Below, in pieces: positions 11,093 through 23,050 of a stretch of 64,000 nt of DNA. This DNA comes from Patiria pectinifera (Eukaryota > Echinodermata > Asteroidea > Valvatida > Asterinidae). Position 1 is the stretch's first letter; every line of letters starts with the position of its first letter. The stretch is from positions 44,430,457 through 44,494,456 of the forward strand of contig CM057135.1 of the NCBI GenBank assembly GCA_029964075.1, read 5' to 3'. A program made the translations under genes and the position numbers. The notes beneath the pieces were generated by a model. It saw nothing but the letters and a program-made list of their open reading frames with translations. It was not told where the DNA came from and ran no database searches.

Positions 11093-11382
11093 ACTAGGGG
11101 AGTGTGTGGCCTAGTAGTTAGGGTTCATGACTCATGATCAGAGGGTCTGGGGTTCAAATCCAGCCACTGGTCATATATTGTGTCCTTGGGCAAGGCACTT
11201 CACCCCACTTGCCCCTCTCCACCCAGGAGTATAAATGGGTACCGGCATTAGCTGGGGAGTAACCTGTGATGGACTAGCATCCCATCCGGGGGGAGTAGAA
11301 ACATTCTCAGTCGTTTCATGCTACTGAAACCGGAGATAAACGCCGGTCTGATGAGCCACATTTGGCTCGGGACAGACTTTAC
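11093..11382 (+). mobile_element. tRNA-derived SINE with 9-bp target duplication
   Basis: Head contains GTGGCCTAGTAGTTAGGG (box A type) and GGGGTTCAAATCC (box B type), then a body with GGCAAGGCACTTCACCCC. It is flanked by identical TACCATTAT at 11084-11092 and 11383-11391. The uninterrupted paralogous site is visible at about 9950-9958 (GGTACCATTATGTAGC), confirming an insertion of about 290 bases. Confidence 0.88.
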
Positions 11383-11745
11383 TACCATTATCTAGCTATC
11401 CACTAAGTTTCATGACAATCGGACTTTCCCTTATATGTGTTTTCAAAAATCACATTTTTGATGATGTCATGATGGAGTCACACATTTTTCAAAAATTTGT
11501 GCATATACCTACTGGTATTACCTAGCAAACCAAATACAAAAAGAATTTTGGATGTTGCGTTCGTGAGATGTGGCTTAAAGGTCCAAAACTTTAAAAATGC
11601 ATATAAAATCGCACAACGACGTCACCTCAATTTTTACCTATAACACATCCCGGTCTACCTACATACTGAGTTTCAACCCAATCGAACTTATAGTTCTGTT
11701 GATATAGGACTTCAAAATATGCACATTTGTGAAGACTGACTGTTA
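11383..11745. repeat. TGACGTCA-rich repeat, second copy, continued
   Basis: Continuation of the 9781 repeat after the SINE, with the blocks 'GATGATGTCATGATG' and 'ATAACACATCCCGG'. Confidence 0.65.
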
Positions 11746-12239
11746 AGTAAGAATTTTCTATTTAATCAAACAAAACAAAACAAAGTATGCACATGCTTTA
11801 CTATTGTAATTTGTTTTATTTCCAAAACAAGTCAACAATTAAAAAGAATACCAGAAATTGTGAGAATATTTACATGTATGATAACTATTGTTCCCAACTC
11901 GCAAGTGTCAATACCTGAATGGTCATCGTTCTGAATTACACCACATTAACTTGGCGCTATTCACTTAACACGGTGTGCCGTTGTATTTTTTTTTAACGCG
12001 CTGTGAGCATTTTGATCGCGTAAAAGTTTTTACGATTTCACACTGGAATTAATATCGTCCTTCGACGTTATTTTGCGCTTGCAGCTATAGAATGGAAACC
12101 AGACAATGGAACTTTCACGGGCAGAACACCAACCATTAAAAATCTATGTTAAAATATAGACGGTACCATACCATTTAGAAGACATGGTGAGGGAAAATTT
12201 GCAAGTTTTGGAAAATGTGAAAAACAATGTGAAATTTTT
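11746..12239. other. Unassigned AT-rich sequence
   Basis: No open frame, motif or repeat that I can name. Confidence 0.4.
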
Positions 12240-12700
12240 TTTTTATCGTCCTTGTTAAACAACTCGGCAGAATGTTCTTTATGCCTGGTGAACTGGATAA
12301 AACAGTAGAAAATCAGAAATTGCGATTACGACTAAACCAAATTTCCGAATATATACCAGCAAAAAACATGGAATGCACGTTTGATACCAAAGAAAATTGG
12401 AATCATTGGTCTGTTTTTCTGTGTTCCGGAACTCAGAAGTAGGGTGTAGAATGGATCATAACTTCACGTATTAGTGATGCTGCTTTGTGCTTCTGTGGGC
12501 TGATGGATTGATTGTGTATGTATACTATGGTTCAGTAATACTATGGCGTTCATTGTTGAACTTCTTCAATGCAATAGATGTGTTTCATGAGCTGGCCAAC
12601 AAAAGTCGGAATGACATAAAAGCTATACTTCTTTTTTTAGAAGCCAACGCTAAGGGCGGATCCAGAACACAATTTTTTTTGGGGGGGGGGCCCAACATTT
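12240..12700. repeat. Foldback-family fragments
   Basis: 12290-12400 carries the CAGAAATTGCG...ACCAAATTTCC words of the foldback family. 12430-12500 is the inverse of 18655-18720, and 12590-12680 is the inverse of 18838-18945 (shared AAGGGCGGATCCAGAACAC). No gene. Confidence 0.5.
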
Positions 12701-13807
12701 GGTCCCCCCAAAAAAGTGAGTCCCAAAAAATAGGGCGTGGGGTTCGGGGCCGTAAGGCCAAATAAAAAAAAACCCACATGTTTAGCGTACTGCCTTTTTG
12801 AAAAAAGGAAGGAGGCAGCCTTTTTTTTTCCCTTCCAAAATGGCCGTCCGGCCGGGCTAGTTTTCAAGTTGGCTGCCAGCTTTTTTTTGTAAATGGCCGC
12901 CACTTGGACTCAGGAATGACAAACCAGCTTTATATGGGCTAGATGCAACAGACAAATAGGCAAGAATGATGTCACTGTTTAGAATTTATTATTTATTAAA
13001 AAAAAGTAGTGTTAAAAAACACAAATGCCCCACAACCATGCCATGACATAACACCACGGTATTGATGCCTATGATCCCATAATGAATTTTTGTTTTTTGC
13101 TTTTCTGTTGGGAAGTCATTGTATGTGATTTAAGCAAACTGACTGGATATTTTCAGTCTTAAGCAAGACATTTCTCAAAGGCAAATCTTTTTAGCATAAT
13201 CTTTTGAGCATTTACAAGGCCTACATGGAAATAAGAATTTTTAAAAAATCAAAAGGAAATATGGTTGTTTGAATAAGCTTGAGTTATCATTATGATATCA
13301 TTTCCTTGGTTTTTAATAATGAGAACAGTTGGCCTATGGGGTCCGAAATTGACTCAAAATCCTAAGAACAACCTACAGAGCTGCATAAACATGTACATGT
13401 ACATGTACTACGGTGCAAGTCTCAAGTTCTGGTAATACACGTACATGTGTTTATTTTCTGTTGTTTCAATTAAAAATATGACTGTCCAAGAAAAAAGGGT
13501 GGAGAAGCCACATTGATTATACAAAAAAACATGTATAAACAGTGTACAGGCCACCTAATACTTTAGTGAGTGATTACAATTGCACATGTATACTGCTTTG
13601 CTAAAAAAAAAAAAAAATCAAATAAAATAAAATCCTATTGTTTTAATCCTAATGACCTTGGCTTTTGTCTTATGGTGTCCAAACTTATAAGCTAAACTAG
13701 CAAGCTACCTTCATTGTACTGTACATGGACATACAATCCAGATATCGCTGTGGAACCAAATGCACACGCACACACACACGCACGCACGCACAACCCATAC
13801 ATAGTAC
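12701..13807. other. Low-complexity and unassigned sequence
   Basis: G and C homopolymer runs near 12675-12710, a poly-A at 13602-13616 and a CA/CG dinucleotide stretch at 13760-13790. No coding evidence. Confidence 0.45.
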
Positions 13808-15079
13808 CAGTGTTGTAGTCGAGACCGAGACCAAAAGTTTCGAGATCGAGACCGAGACCAGCCCCTTCAAGGCGGACCGAGACCGAGATCGAAATGGTCC
13901 GAGACTGAGACCGAGACCGCGGAACAATAATCAAAATAAAGACAAGACACTAATTATGGCTGAACAGTCTGTCCTTGAGATGATGATGTTGATGGAGATG
14001 TGAAGGAAGTAATTGAATCACTTGTAACCTGCTTGTGTCATGCGAGTTGCTCTTCATGTTTGCTTCATACCTTAAATTACAACATGGCAACAGAATTTGT
14101 TGTTGTCAAAATCAATTAAAAAAATTGGAAACAACCTAATATAAAGAAGATCAAAACCTAATTTGATGAACTCCATATATCATTGCCACTTTAAAAAAAA
14201 ATTAAATTTAAAATTATTTTTTAACTACTATACAGTGTAAATCTGATGAAGAAACTCAAACTTAGGAGTACGACAATTTTTACTCATTTTTTGCAATGTT
14301 GAAACTTGACAAAAGTAAAATGTTTCATCTGTTATAGGAACTCAGACCCTAAACTCCACAGCCACCCCTTGCTATGACTACTAACGCATATTTAAATGCA
14401 ACTTTAAGTTTACATTGGGCCTCCTTGTAAACCTGATTTCAAAAAAATTGGAGCAAGAAAACACTGATCTTTTTTTTTATTTCCGTCATGGACTATAGAC
14501 TTGTACATGTATGTAGACCCAAAAGTTGAGAGATGGTAGCCAGATATGGATTTTTATTTTTTTCTGACTTGGATTTTGCTTTTTGAGGAATAATGGGGTA
14601 CTTCAAATGAGCAGCCAGAAAATGGAGTCTTATCATGCACTCTCATGGCAACAGTGAGTGGTAACTGGTAAGAGTGTGTGAATTCATTGCTGGAAAATCA
14701 GGTAGAAAAATGTACTCTTTCTCCAAAATACTATCCCAAATTAAGAAAGATTGGGGTAAAAAACGTCACTAATTTGGAGCACCTCATTTGTTTTAAAAAT
14801 AGAAAATACTTAAGTTAATGCCCACAGGGATGGGCTAATAAACTATACCATCCCCGAAAATGGTTGGCTCTTATTTCATGAATTGGTGCTTACTTTGCTT
14901 TATGTGCGAGACTCAAATGTCAATATTTTGGCTGGTCTCAACTCGAGACCAGCCAAAATATCGAGACCAACGGGGACCGTGACCGCGACCAAGACCGAGA
15001 CCACAGCTCCCGAGACCGATGCCAAGACCAGCAAAAGGTGGTCTCGAGACCGAGACCGGTCTCGAGACCTACAACACTG
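13808..15079. mobile_element. Non-autonomous hAT transposon
   Basis: 1272 bases flanked by a perfect 8-bp duplication CATAGTAC (13800-13807 and 15080-15087). Both ends begin CAGTGTTGTAG (inverted), then arrays of GAGACC units (13820-13915 and 14935-15070, opposite orientation). An 8-bp duplication with CA-G ends and clustered subterminal repeats is diagnostic of the hAT superfamily. The interior is AT-rich with no transposase frame, so it would depend on an enzyme supplied elsewhere. Confidence 0.9.
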
Positions 15080-15087
15080 CATAGTAC

Positions 15088-15885
15088 TGCAAAAGGCATA
15101 AATGTAAACACACACACACACATACTGAAATTTGTATTCTTGTGGAGGCATTTCTTTGTTCTCATGTAGTAAAGTTTTTGAGTTTGAAAGTGAAGTTTCA
15201 AAATGCTCTTATTTTAACCAGAATTAATTTCCTTGGCTGAAATTCGGACTTAATATCCCTTTTCTAAAACTCTTCCATTTGCGATGGATCAACCCACCTT
15301 GGAAATTCCTAGTTTTTGAGTAAAATCCATATATCTATTTCGTGAAAATCTTGTGGAGACGTATTCATCTATAGAAATTGCCCTTTGAAGACGTATACAA
15401 TCTTTTGTTCCCTATTGTGTGCACGTCTCCAGAGGGCACGGTGTATCAGATGACACATTCTTGTTCCGTAATTATGGGGACTTACACTCAGTCTGTGCAA
15501 GGTATTTGTGGGGACCGAAAATGCTGTGGGGACAGCAGAAAGTCCCCATAACTCCGTCCTAATTTGCCTAACAATAAAAAACTTCACCATAACGCGGTGT
15601 ATGCCTACCCACCCCCACGGACGGACAAGGCGGAAACAGTATGCCCCTTTGGCTTCGCCGGCGGGACATAAAAAGGAGGTGGCCTCCTTTTTAACCAAAA
15701 TATTTTTGAGGAAAAGATGGTGGACGTGTACGCAGTGACTGCCTTCATTGCCACATTAAAAATTTGGGGGGTCCATGGCTCCTGTTTCCCCCCCCCCCAG
15801 ATCCGTCCTTGGCCGATGGCGACTTGTTCTATTATTATAATTGTATATTTGGCGACTAACCAAACTGAAGCCGCGTTCGCATTGG
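15088..15885. other. Unassigned sequence with CA run and poly-C
   Basis: A CA repeat at 15106-15122 and a C tract at 15791-15799. 15640-15830 resembles other C-tract repeats of the window (12660-12900, 18790-18880). No gene. Confidence 0.4.
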
Positions 15886-18010
15886 ACTTTTCGTGTCCAC
15901 GAGTTGACCAAGAAGTTCTCACGGACTACACGTAGTACTCTCGAGCTGGTGCCGTAGTCACCACTGCCACCACGTAGTAGTCTCGAGCTGACGCCAAAGT
16001 CATCACGGGATGCAATCGGGATGGCCACGAGAAGTCGCCGGTGTGCAGTCCGTGAATTCCAGGAAACGGACATGAGCACGGGTTGGTCCCGTGGTGTTTC
16101 TGAGGTGGCCACGGATTACTCACGAAGTAAAAACGGGTGCCAAGAAATATAAACGTGCTGGCATCAAAAAACGGACCAAAAAACGGAGACCACGGATACT
16201 GTTGAAAAAATTGCATTTCCGAAGTGACTTCGCACTGGTCTTGGATTGGTGTGAGAGGGGCATAATGAAAAGGGCATCTCCTTGAAAAGTGTGCGTCAGT
16301 TCATCGAAAGGTATAGGATAAATCAGGTCAGTAACCATGTATGTATGAGATAATCTCTTGGACGTAGGCTCCGGATGCAAAACAAAACTTAAGCCGCGTT
16401 CGCACTGGATTTTTTTAGGGAGACTGAAAACAACCCCCTATTTTGCTCAAGGTTTATAAAATCAATAGTCCAGTGTCTCCCTTTTCGTTTTTAAATATTA
16501 ATTTTTTTTAAGGCCTATAGATTAAAAAAAGAAGGGTGGGCATTTGTCATTGTTAAATAAACACCAACATTCTGCTGATGAGGGTTTCTTACCCCAAACG
16601 ATATATGGACGAGCCCAAAAAATCTAACCCCATTTCCCGCTTAAAAATCCCACCTTGATTTTCTACTGGTACACCAAAAAAAATTAATTTGGTTTATGTT
16701 ATCAAACGTTCATTTTTCTGTTAGTGGAAATTTCGGAAATTTGGTTTAGTCGTAAACGCAATTTTCGACTTTCTGCTAGTAGAAATTCGGAAATTTGGTT
16801 TGGTCGTAAACGCAATTTCCGATTTTCTGCTAGTAGAAATTCGGAAATTTGGTTTGTTCACTTTTGAACCGCCTGTGTACAAGAAAATAAAAAAAATCAA
16901 AATTTTTGATAATAGATGAATTAAAATTCAGAAAGAGGACTTCATTTCAACCATAATTCTGTTTTTGTTCTAGCAGATTTTTGAGAAAATGGTTTGTCCA
17001 CTTTTGGTCCTCCATACTTGTACTCAGGTGGTCAAAAAGTTTACAAATCAAATTTCTAAATTTCTACTAGCAGAAAATCGGAAATTGCATTTACGACCAA
17101 ACCAAATTTCCAAATTTCTACCAGCAGAAAAATGGAACTTGCGTTTACAACCAAACAAAATTTCCAAATTTATACTGGCAGAAAAATGAACGTTTTATAC
17201 CATAAACCAAATTTCTTTTTTTTTTTTACTTGTACAAATTCAAGGTGGAATTTTTAAGCGGGATATGCGGGTTATAATTTTTGGGCTACTTCATAAGTCG
17301 TTTGGGGTAAGAAACCTGACCGCATTTTGGTGGTTTTGTTTTAACAATGACAAATGCCCACCTATCTTTTTTAATCTATAGGCCTTAAAGAAAATTCATA
17401 TTCAAAAACGATAAGGGAGGCACTGGACTAATGATTTTATAAACCTTGAGCAAAATAGGGGGTTGTTTTCAGTCTCCCTATAAAAATCCAGTGCGAACGC
17501 GGCTTAAGTTTTGTTTTGCATCCGGAGCCCACGTCCAAGAGATTATCTCATACATACATGGTTACTGACCTGATTTATCCTATACCTTTTGATGAACTGA
17601 CGCACACTTTTCAAGGAGATGCCCTTTTCATTATGCCCCTCTCACACCAATCCAAGACCAGTGCGAAGTCACTTCGGAAATGCAATTTTTTCAACAGTAT
17701 CCGTGGTCTCCGTTTTTTGGTCCGTTTTTTGATGCCAGCACGTTTATATTTCTTGGCACCCGTTTTTACTTCGTGAGTAATCCGTGGCCACCTCAGAAAC
17801 ACCACGGGACCAACCCGTGCTCATGTCCGTTTCCTGGAATTCACGGACTGCACACCGGCGACTTCTCGTGGCCATCCCGATTGCATCCCGTGATGACTTT
17901 GGCGTCAGCTCGAGACTACTACGTGGTATCAGTGGTGACTACGGCACCAGCTCGAGAGTACTACGTGTAGTCCCTGAGCACTTCTTAATCAACTCGTGGA
18001 CACTTCGTGG
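15886..18010. mobile_element. 2.1-kb palindrome, foldback-type element
   Basis: Two arms of nearly 1 kb, roughly 15886-16870 and 17026-18010, are inverted copies about a centre near 16948, with a spacer of about 150 bases. Mirror-image open frames occur in both arms with almost identical translations (for example 16120-16380 minus and 17516-17776 plus). Within the arms, AAGCCGCGTTCGCACTGG at 16391 pairs with its complement ending at 17507. Tandem TTCTGCTAGTAGAAATT-type motifs lie in the inner arms. No transposase. It could be a single foldback element or two inverted copies of one element. Confidence 0.8.
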
Positions 18011-18949
18011 ACTCCGGGGCTCACTCTGATGTCCGTAATCCATAAATAAAAAGAGGGCTCACAGACGTGTTGCTTCATTTAAGTACCGCGTAATGAAAAC
18101 GGCCGTAAAACAGGCCAACAATCAATCCAGGGCCATCCTGTAAAATCCGATGTAACTTCAGCCCACTCTTGAGAACACTATGAGAGTACTTCGAATAAGC
18201 CGTATTGAACACGTTTTCAATTTGGCAATAAATTTCCGAAGTGCACACGCTTCAGTTTTTCAACATATCCAAAAACTTTTTAGGTGATCCATGGAGCACT
18301 GTGAGAATCGGCCCACGGAAGGAATCGACACGTCCTTAATTCGTGGTTAGTTCGTGGCAACCCTTGAGATCCATTCCATTTCGTGGTTACTTCGATTTTT
18401 AAACTTTTGCGCCCACGGACACCTCGAAGTGGCCAAGAAATGGCTTCATGTATTGGCATGAGAGGGGTCTTAGGAAACGGTTGTTGCAGATATAGAGCAA
18501 TGTCAGAGTGAGATGTGCCACCGTATAAACTTGATATTTTAGATCATCAAACACATCTCTATTGCCTTGTAGAAGTTCTTCAATGAACGCCATAGTAAAA
18601 CTGAACTAGAATGTTGGTACACCCACTTATTATCGCAATCAATCGAACAGCCTACAGACGCACAAAGCAGCATCAGTAGTTATATGTGAAGTTATGATCC
18701 ATTCTACACCCTACTTCCGATACAGGAGTTCCGGGACACGGAACCACATGCCAATGATTCTGATTTTGTTGAGTATCAAACATTCATTCCATTCCAGTAA
18801 TTTTTATTGGGACCCACTTTTTGGGGGTCAAATTTTTTCTTTGCACCCCCCCCCAAAGTGTTCTGGATCCGCCCTTAGCGTTGGCTTATAAAATAGAAGA
18901 ATAGCTTTTATGTCATTCCGACTTGTGTTGGATAGATCATCAAACACAC
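18011..18949. repeat. Transposon fragments, including a copy of the 10-309 frame
   Basis: 18399-18593 (minus) encodes AFIEELLQGNRDVFDDLKYQVY, related to the fragment at 10-309. 18655-18780 matches 350-410 and 1085-1165. 18790-18880 is a C-tract repeat ending GGATCCGCCCTTAGCG, inverse of 12655-12675. Confidence 0.5.
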
Positions 18950-19680
18950 TTACGTTTTGGTACATACACAATCAATCAACCTGCTCGACTCAGATGAGGT
19001 TTGTTTTTTTTACCCCAAACGACTTATGGAGTAGCCCAAAAACATCTCCACTTTGATTTTTGACTAGTACAAACAAATGAAATTTGGTTTATGGTTAAAC
19101 GTTCATTTTTCTGCTGGTAAAAATTCGGAAATTTGCTTTGGTCATAGATGCGATTTCTGATTTTCTGCTAGTAGTAATTTAGAAATTTGGTTTGGTCGTA
19201 AACGCTCTTTCCAATTTTTTGCTAGTAGAGATTCACAAATTTGGTTTGTACACTTTTCGACCTCCTATGTACAAGAAAATAAAAAATCCAAATGTTAGAT
19301 AATAGAAAAATAAAATTCAGAAAGAGGACTCCATTTCAACCATAATTCTGATTTTGTTCTAGCAGATTTTTGAGAAAATGGGTGTCCACTTTTTGTCCTC
19401 CATACCGCCTGTGTACAAGAAAAGAAAAAAAAACCCACAACTTTTTGTTAATAAAAAAAATGAAAATTCAACCATAATTCTGCTTTTATTTTTATATTTA
19501 TTTTGTTCTAGCACACTTCACTTTTGGTTCTCCATACACCCTCTGTGTACAAAATTTAAAAAAATGCAAATTTTTGATAAAAAAAATGAAATTCAGAAAA
19601 AGGACTCCATTTCAACCATATTTCTGTTTTTGTGTTCTGAGAAAATGTGTTGTCCACTTTTGGTCCTCCATGGGCCGTAT
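18950..19680. repeat. Foldback-type family, copy C
   Basis: Shares with 1361-2440 and 16391-17507 the words TTTGGTTTATGG, TTCTGCTAG..AAATT and GTCCACTTTTGGTC, including repeated 'GTCCACTTTTGG..CTCCAT' blocks at about 19383, 19511 and 19651. No coding. Confidence 0.55.
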
Positions 19681-20399
19681 ATTTAAGTAGGGGGGCCAAT
19701 GTACAGATTTGGGTTCCCGTGGAAATTTCATGTTAATTTATGGCAACTATTATAAATGTAATCTCATGGGTCCAGAGAACAAGAATATTTACGTTGCCAT
19801 TTTTTCCATTGACTTTTAGTGAAGTTGACCTGAGGTCAAAGTTCATGGGTCATTTTCACCTAAAATTTGCCTTCCGGAAGGGTTTGCGAAGATTTTCGAG
19901 ACGAGTCAGCATATACTGCATTTGGTTGAGAGTTTCTCCATTATAATAAATGTTATTATTATTGTATTTATGGGTTTTGCTGAAGAAAACATGGGAAAAT
20001 GTCACTTCTACCCGAAAAAGGCCGTGTTGGTTTTGACCATCTCACACGGATTCTTGCCCCCCCCCCATGACCTCGGCCATTGAGTGACGAAAAATTATGA
20101 AACTCGGTACATGCACAGAACAACTTAACATGAACATTTCATGACTGTAGGTCAAAGGGTTTTGGAATTATGGTTAATTAATAATTAATAAGCACGTATG
20201 GTAATTCAAATGTGTACACTACATATATGGGGACATTCGGTTTTGACGGAGGGTAGCGCCGAAAAGTTTTGGCTGCGCGGCAACCTGTGGTCCGAATTTT
20301 ATGTTTTTGGTATCAAAAGATGTGCAAGAATCGAGGCTTGGGGGGGGGGGGAAATCCGCCCCTCCCCCTTTTAGGGCTAATGTTGATTTTGAGGACCTG
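19681..20399. other. Unassigned, low complexity
   Basis: C and G homopolymers at 20058-20066 and 20341-20350, and AT repeats near 19940-19965. No gene seen. Confidence 0.4.
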
Positions 20400-23050
20400 T
20401 ACTTATTTAAATGCAAAACACGACCAACCCTTTAGTGCCTAGCATTGCAGTGTCCTCTGCAGTACCGCACTCACACAGGGCGTTTGTCAGTTGGGGAAAA
20501 GCCCCACTTCTTCATGGTGCTTTTGGTGCGAGCCACTCCAGAGCGGAGGCGATTTAAGCACCTCCAGGTATTCCATCCTGCATTGGATCCTGTAGGTAAG
20601 GCTTCTGCAGGTTGATGTGCATCTCATGTGGTGGGGGAGACAACACCAGCCTGGCCAACCCAGGAGGCACACACTTGGGTCTTAATAGCAGGGTTGATCG
20701 CTTTCAAGTGACTCACAGTGTAGCACTGCTCTGACTGGTCAAGAGCATCGATCAATTCCTTCTCTATCGCGGTAAAGCATACATGTGTTGATATGCTATA
20801 CACAGGTGGTCAGCATATGAAACGCTTTGCTAGCGAGTCTGTCGGTTGGTAACTCATATAGATGTTGTACAGGAGAGAGGCAAGCTTACTCTCTTGGGGA
20901 GACCGTCCCTTTGAAGACGTACTGTACTCTGCCATTGAATTCTACGAAGAAACAATGGTTCTTCAGTAGAATACCAATAAACTGGGTAAGGGTCAGGTCT
21001 GCCGTCATGTCCAGGATCTTCTGAAGGAGTCGGCAATGGTTAACAGTGTCATAAGCAGCTGTAAGATCAACAAAGACAGTGCCTGTGATCTATGTTTTTC
21101 TGATGGAAGCCATCCTCAATGTACTGAGTGAGGTTTAGAAGCTGTCCAGTTGTAGATTTGCCGGGACGGAAGCCTGCCTGCCTGTTCCTGTATCAGTTGT
21201 TTCTCAATGAAGAGGCAAGACGGTTGAGGAGGAAATATTCCAGCAACTTGAATGTGTGACTTGGATTTGGGACGATAAGTTTTGACCTGCAGTGGGTCTT
21301 TCCTGGGTTTTAGGAGGGCGATGACCTTTGACTTACGCCACACTTTAGGTATTATTTGTGTGGCGAGGCAGGTGTTGAAGAGCTGGAGTAACCAATTTGA
21401 GGCGTTTGGTCCAAGATGTTTCAGTTCTTCGGTGAAAATGTTATCCAGTTTGGTTGCTTTCCTGCTCTTTAATTATGCCAGTCGCAAGTTAATTAGCAGA
21501 GAAGGATTTGATGAAGCCAAGGTCGATGGCGGGGCTTTCTGGCAGAGCATGGGTTTCGGTCGCTTAGGAGAACGTGGCACTTTGCCATTTAATAGCAGCT
21601 GTTGTGGGCTTTTTGGTTGGCGGTGATGTTACAATGCTGTTCACTTGGTTCTGTGTGGTCATTTCTGAGCTTTTTGATTATACTCCAGGCTTGGAGGCCA
21701 TTTTGGCTTCTTGGCTATTGGTGGTTACCACAAGGGTTTGCCACAAGCTTTCTGTTCTGATATGGCTGTTATTAATTCCTCCCCAGCTGAGATGGTATTG
21801 ACAGCAAGAGGGTCGTTTTTTTCACACACGCGTTTGTGTTTCCTGTAAACGGGATGCTAAGCCTGGGATGTAATCAGTGCGGCAGCCCCTAGGGATGTTC
21901 TTGCACCACCACATCAACAGACCAGTGTCATAGTTATCAGGGGTTGGATCAATGTCAGCTAGATGGTGTTTCATTGGTGAAGCCTTCCCATTTGGCCTTA
22001 CTAAGTTGAAACGGCGGCGGAATGGAATTGTTGCAGAGAGACAGCAGCAGTCACTTTGATTCCAAAAGGGTGATGTCAGGTCTTTGGAATGGGGTCAGGG
22101 ACCACCTTGTTGCTAAGCGAGGCGATGTTGTGGCTCACAAGGCAAGAGCAGGGTTGAAACTTTATCTCCAGCCTCCACTGTGGAAGACTTCGGCAGTTTC
22201 GCATTGTGAATAAGGCTCAGTTGACTTGCTTCGGCAAGCGATTCAAAAGCGTTGCCGTCTGTGATGGAATGATAGCCAATGATGCTGCTGTGGCTATTAA
22301 ATCCCCGATAATTATGCGTTGCTTGGACTGTTTTGTGGATTGTGGTGGTGGCATTAGGAAAGGGCCTCCAGGTGGTTTGTAGACAGATGTTATGGCTACC
22401 CCACTAAGCTCCGTATTCAGGACTTTGATGTTCTGGTCATCAGATATGGAAGTTGACTGGATGTCAGTCCCAGTTTTGAACCCCCCCCCCCCAAACAAAA
22501 CCGCACTCCCACACTTCTCATAGGGGCGCTCATCATTGTCAATGTCATACTGTGGATTTTTGGTCTGTTGTTGGGACCACGGGGCATTTCTTGCAGGCAA
22601 AGGACACCGCACTTGGTGTTCTTGCAGATATTGGCAAGAAGGTAGTCTTTGGTAGGCCATATCCCCTCAAAGTTAGCAGATATGACTGTCAGCGCCAGCC
22701 TTAACAAAGGCCCCTGGAAGTCCACTGCTGTGCCCTGCTGTGGGTGGGGTGGCGATGACATCTGGAATTTGGAAAGACATCTGGAATTTGGGGAATCATC
22801 TTCTTCCTCTGTCGATGTTAATCAGATGAACAGCTCGTTGGTTGAATTGTTTTGTTTCGTTGGTTGGAGTGGCACTGGGACTAAGAAACAGGAAATACCA
22901 TTGGCACCAATAATAGCCAATGCCCTCAACGCCTCCACAGATGCAGGCTTCCATGCTTTCACTGGAACTGAGCAGACGGGCAAGTTTGCGGTGAAGGGCA
23001 AGCTCAATTGTTGGCAGGCACAAAATTAGTGTTCTGCTGAGGTGTTATCT
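20400..23050 (-). pseudogene. Decayed LINE with endonuclease and RT
   Basis: Reading right to left, an APE-type endonuclease is seen at 22690-22300 (SANFEGIWPTKDYLLANI, CGVLCLQE, VYKPPGGPFL, IIIGDL), split over two frames. Then the RT fingers (21480-21270: DNIFTEELKHLGPNAS, WRKSKVIALLKPRKDP) and palm (about 21060: FVDLTAAYDTVNH), then the thumb region to about 20870. Several frameshifts and stops interrupt it, and I did not find the second RT aspartate box. Endonuclease preceding RT identifies a non-LTR retrotransposon; the clade is not assigned. Confidence 0.8.

Noticed and set aside
13692..15201. Arg/Asp and Ser/Arg-rich repeat proteins
   Set aside because: Translations of the hAT GAGACC subterminal arrays in several frames.
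15926..17970. Pairs of identical 64- to 96-codon frames
   Set aside because: Mirror products of the palindrome arms, not paralogous genes.
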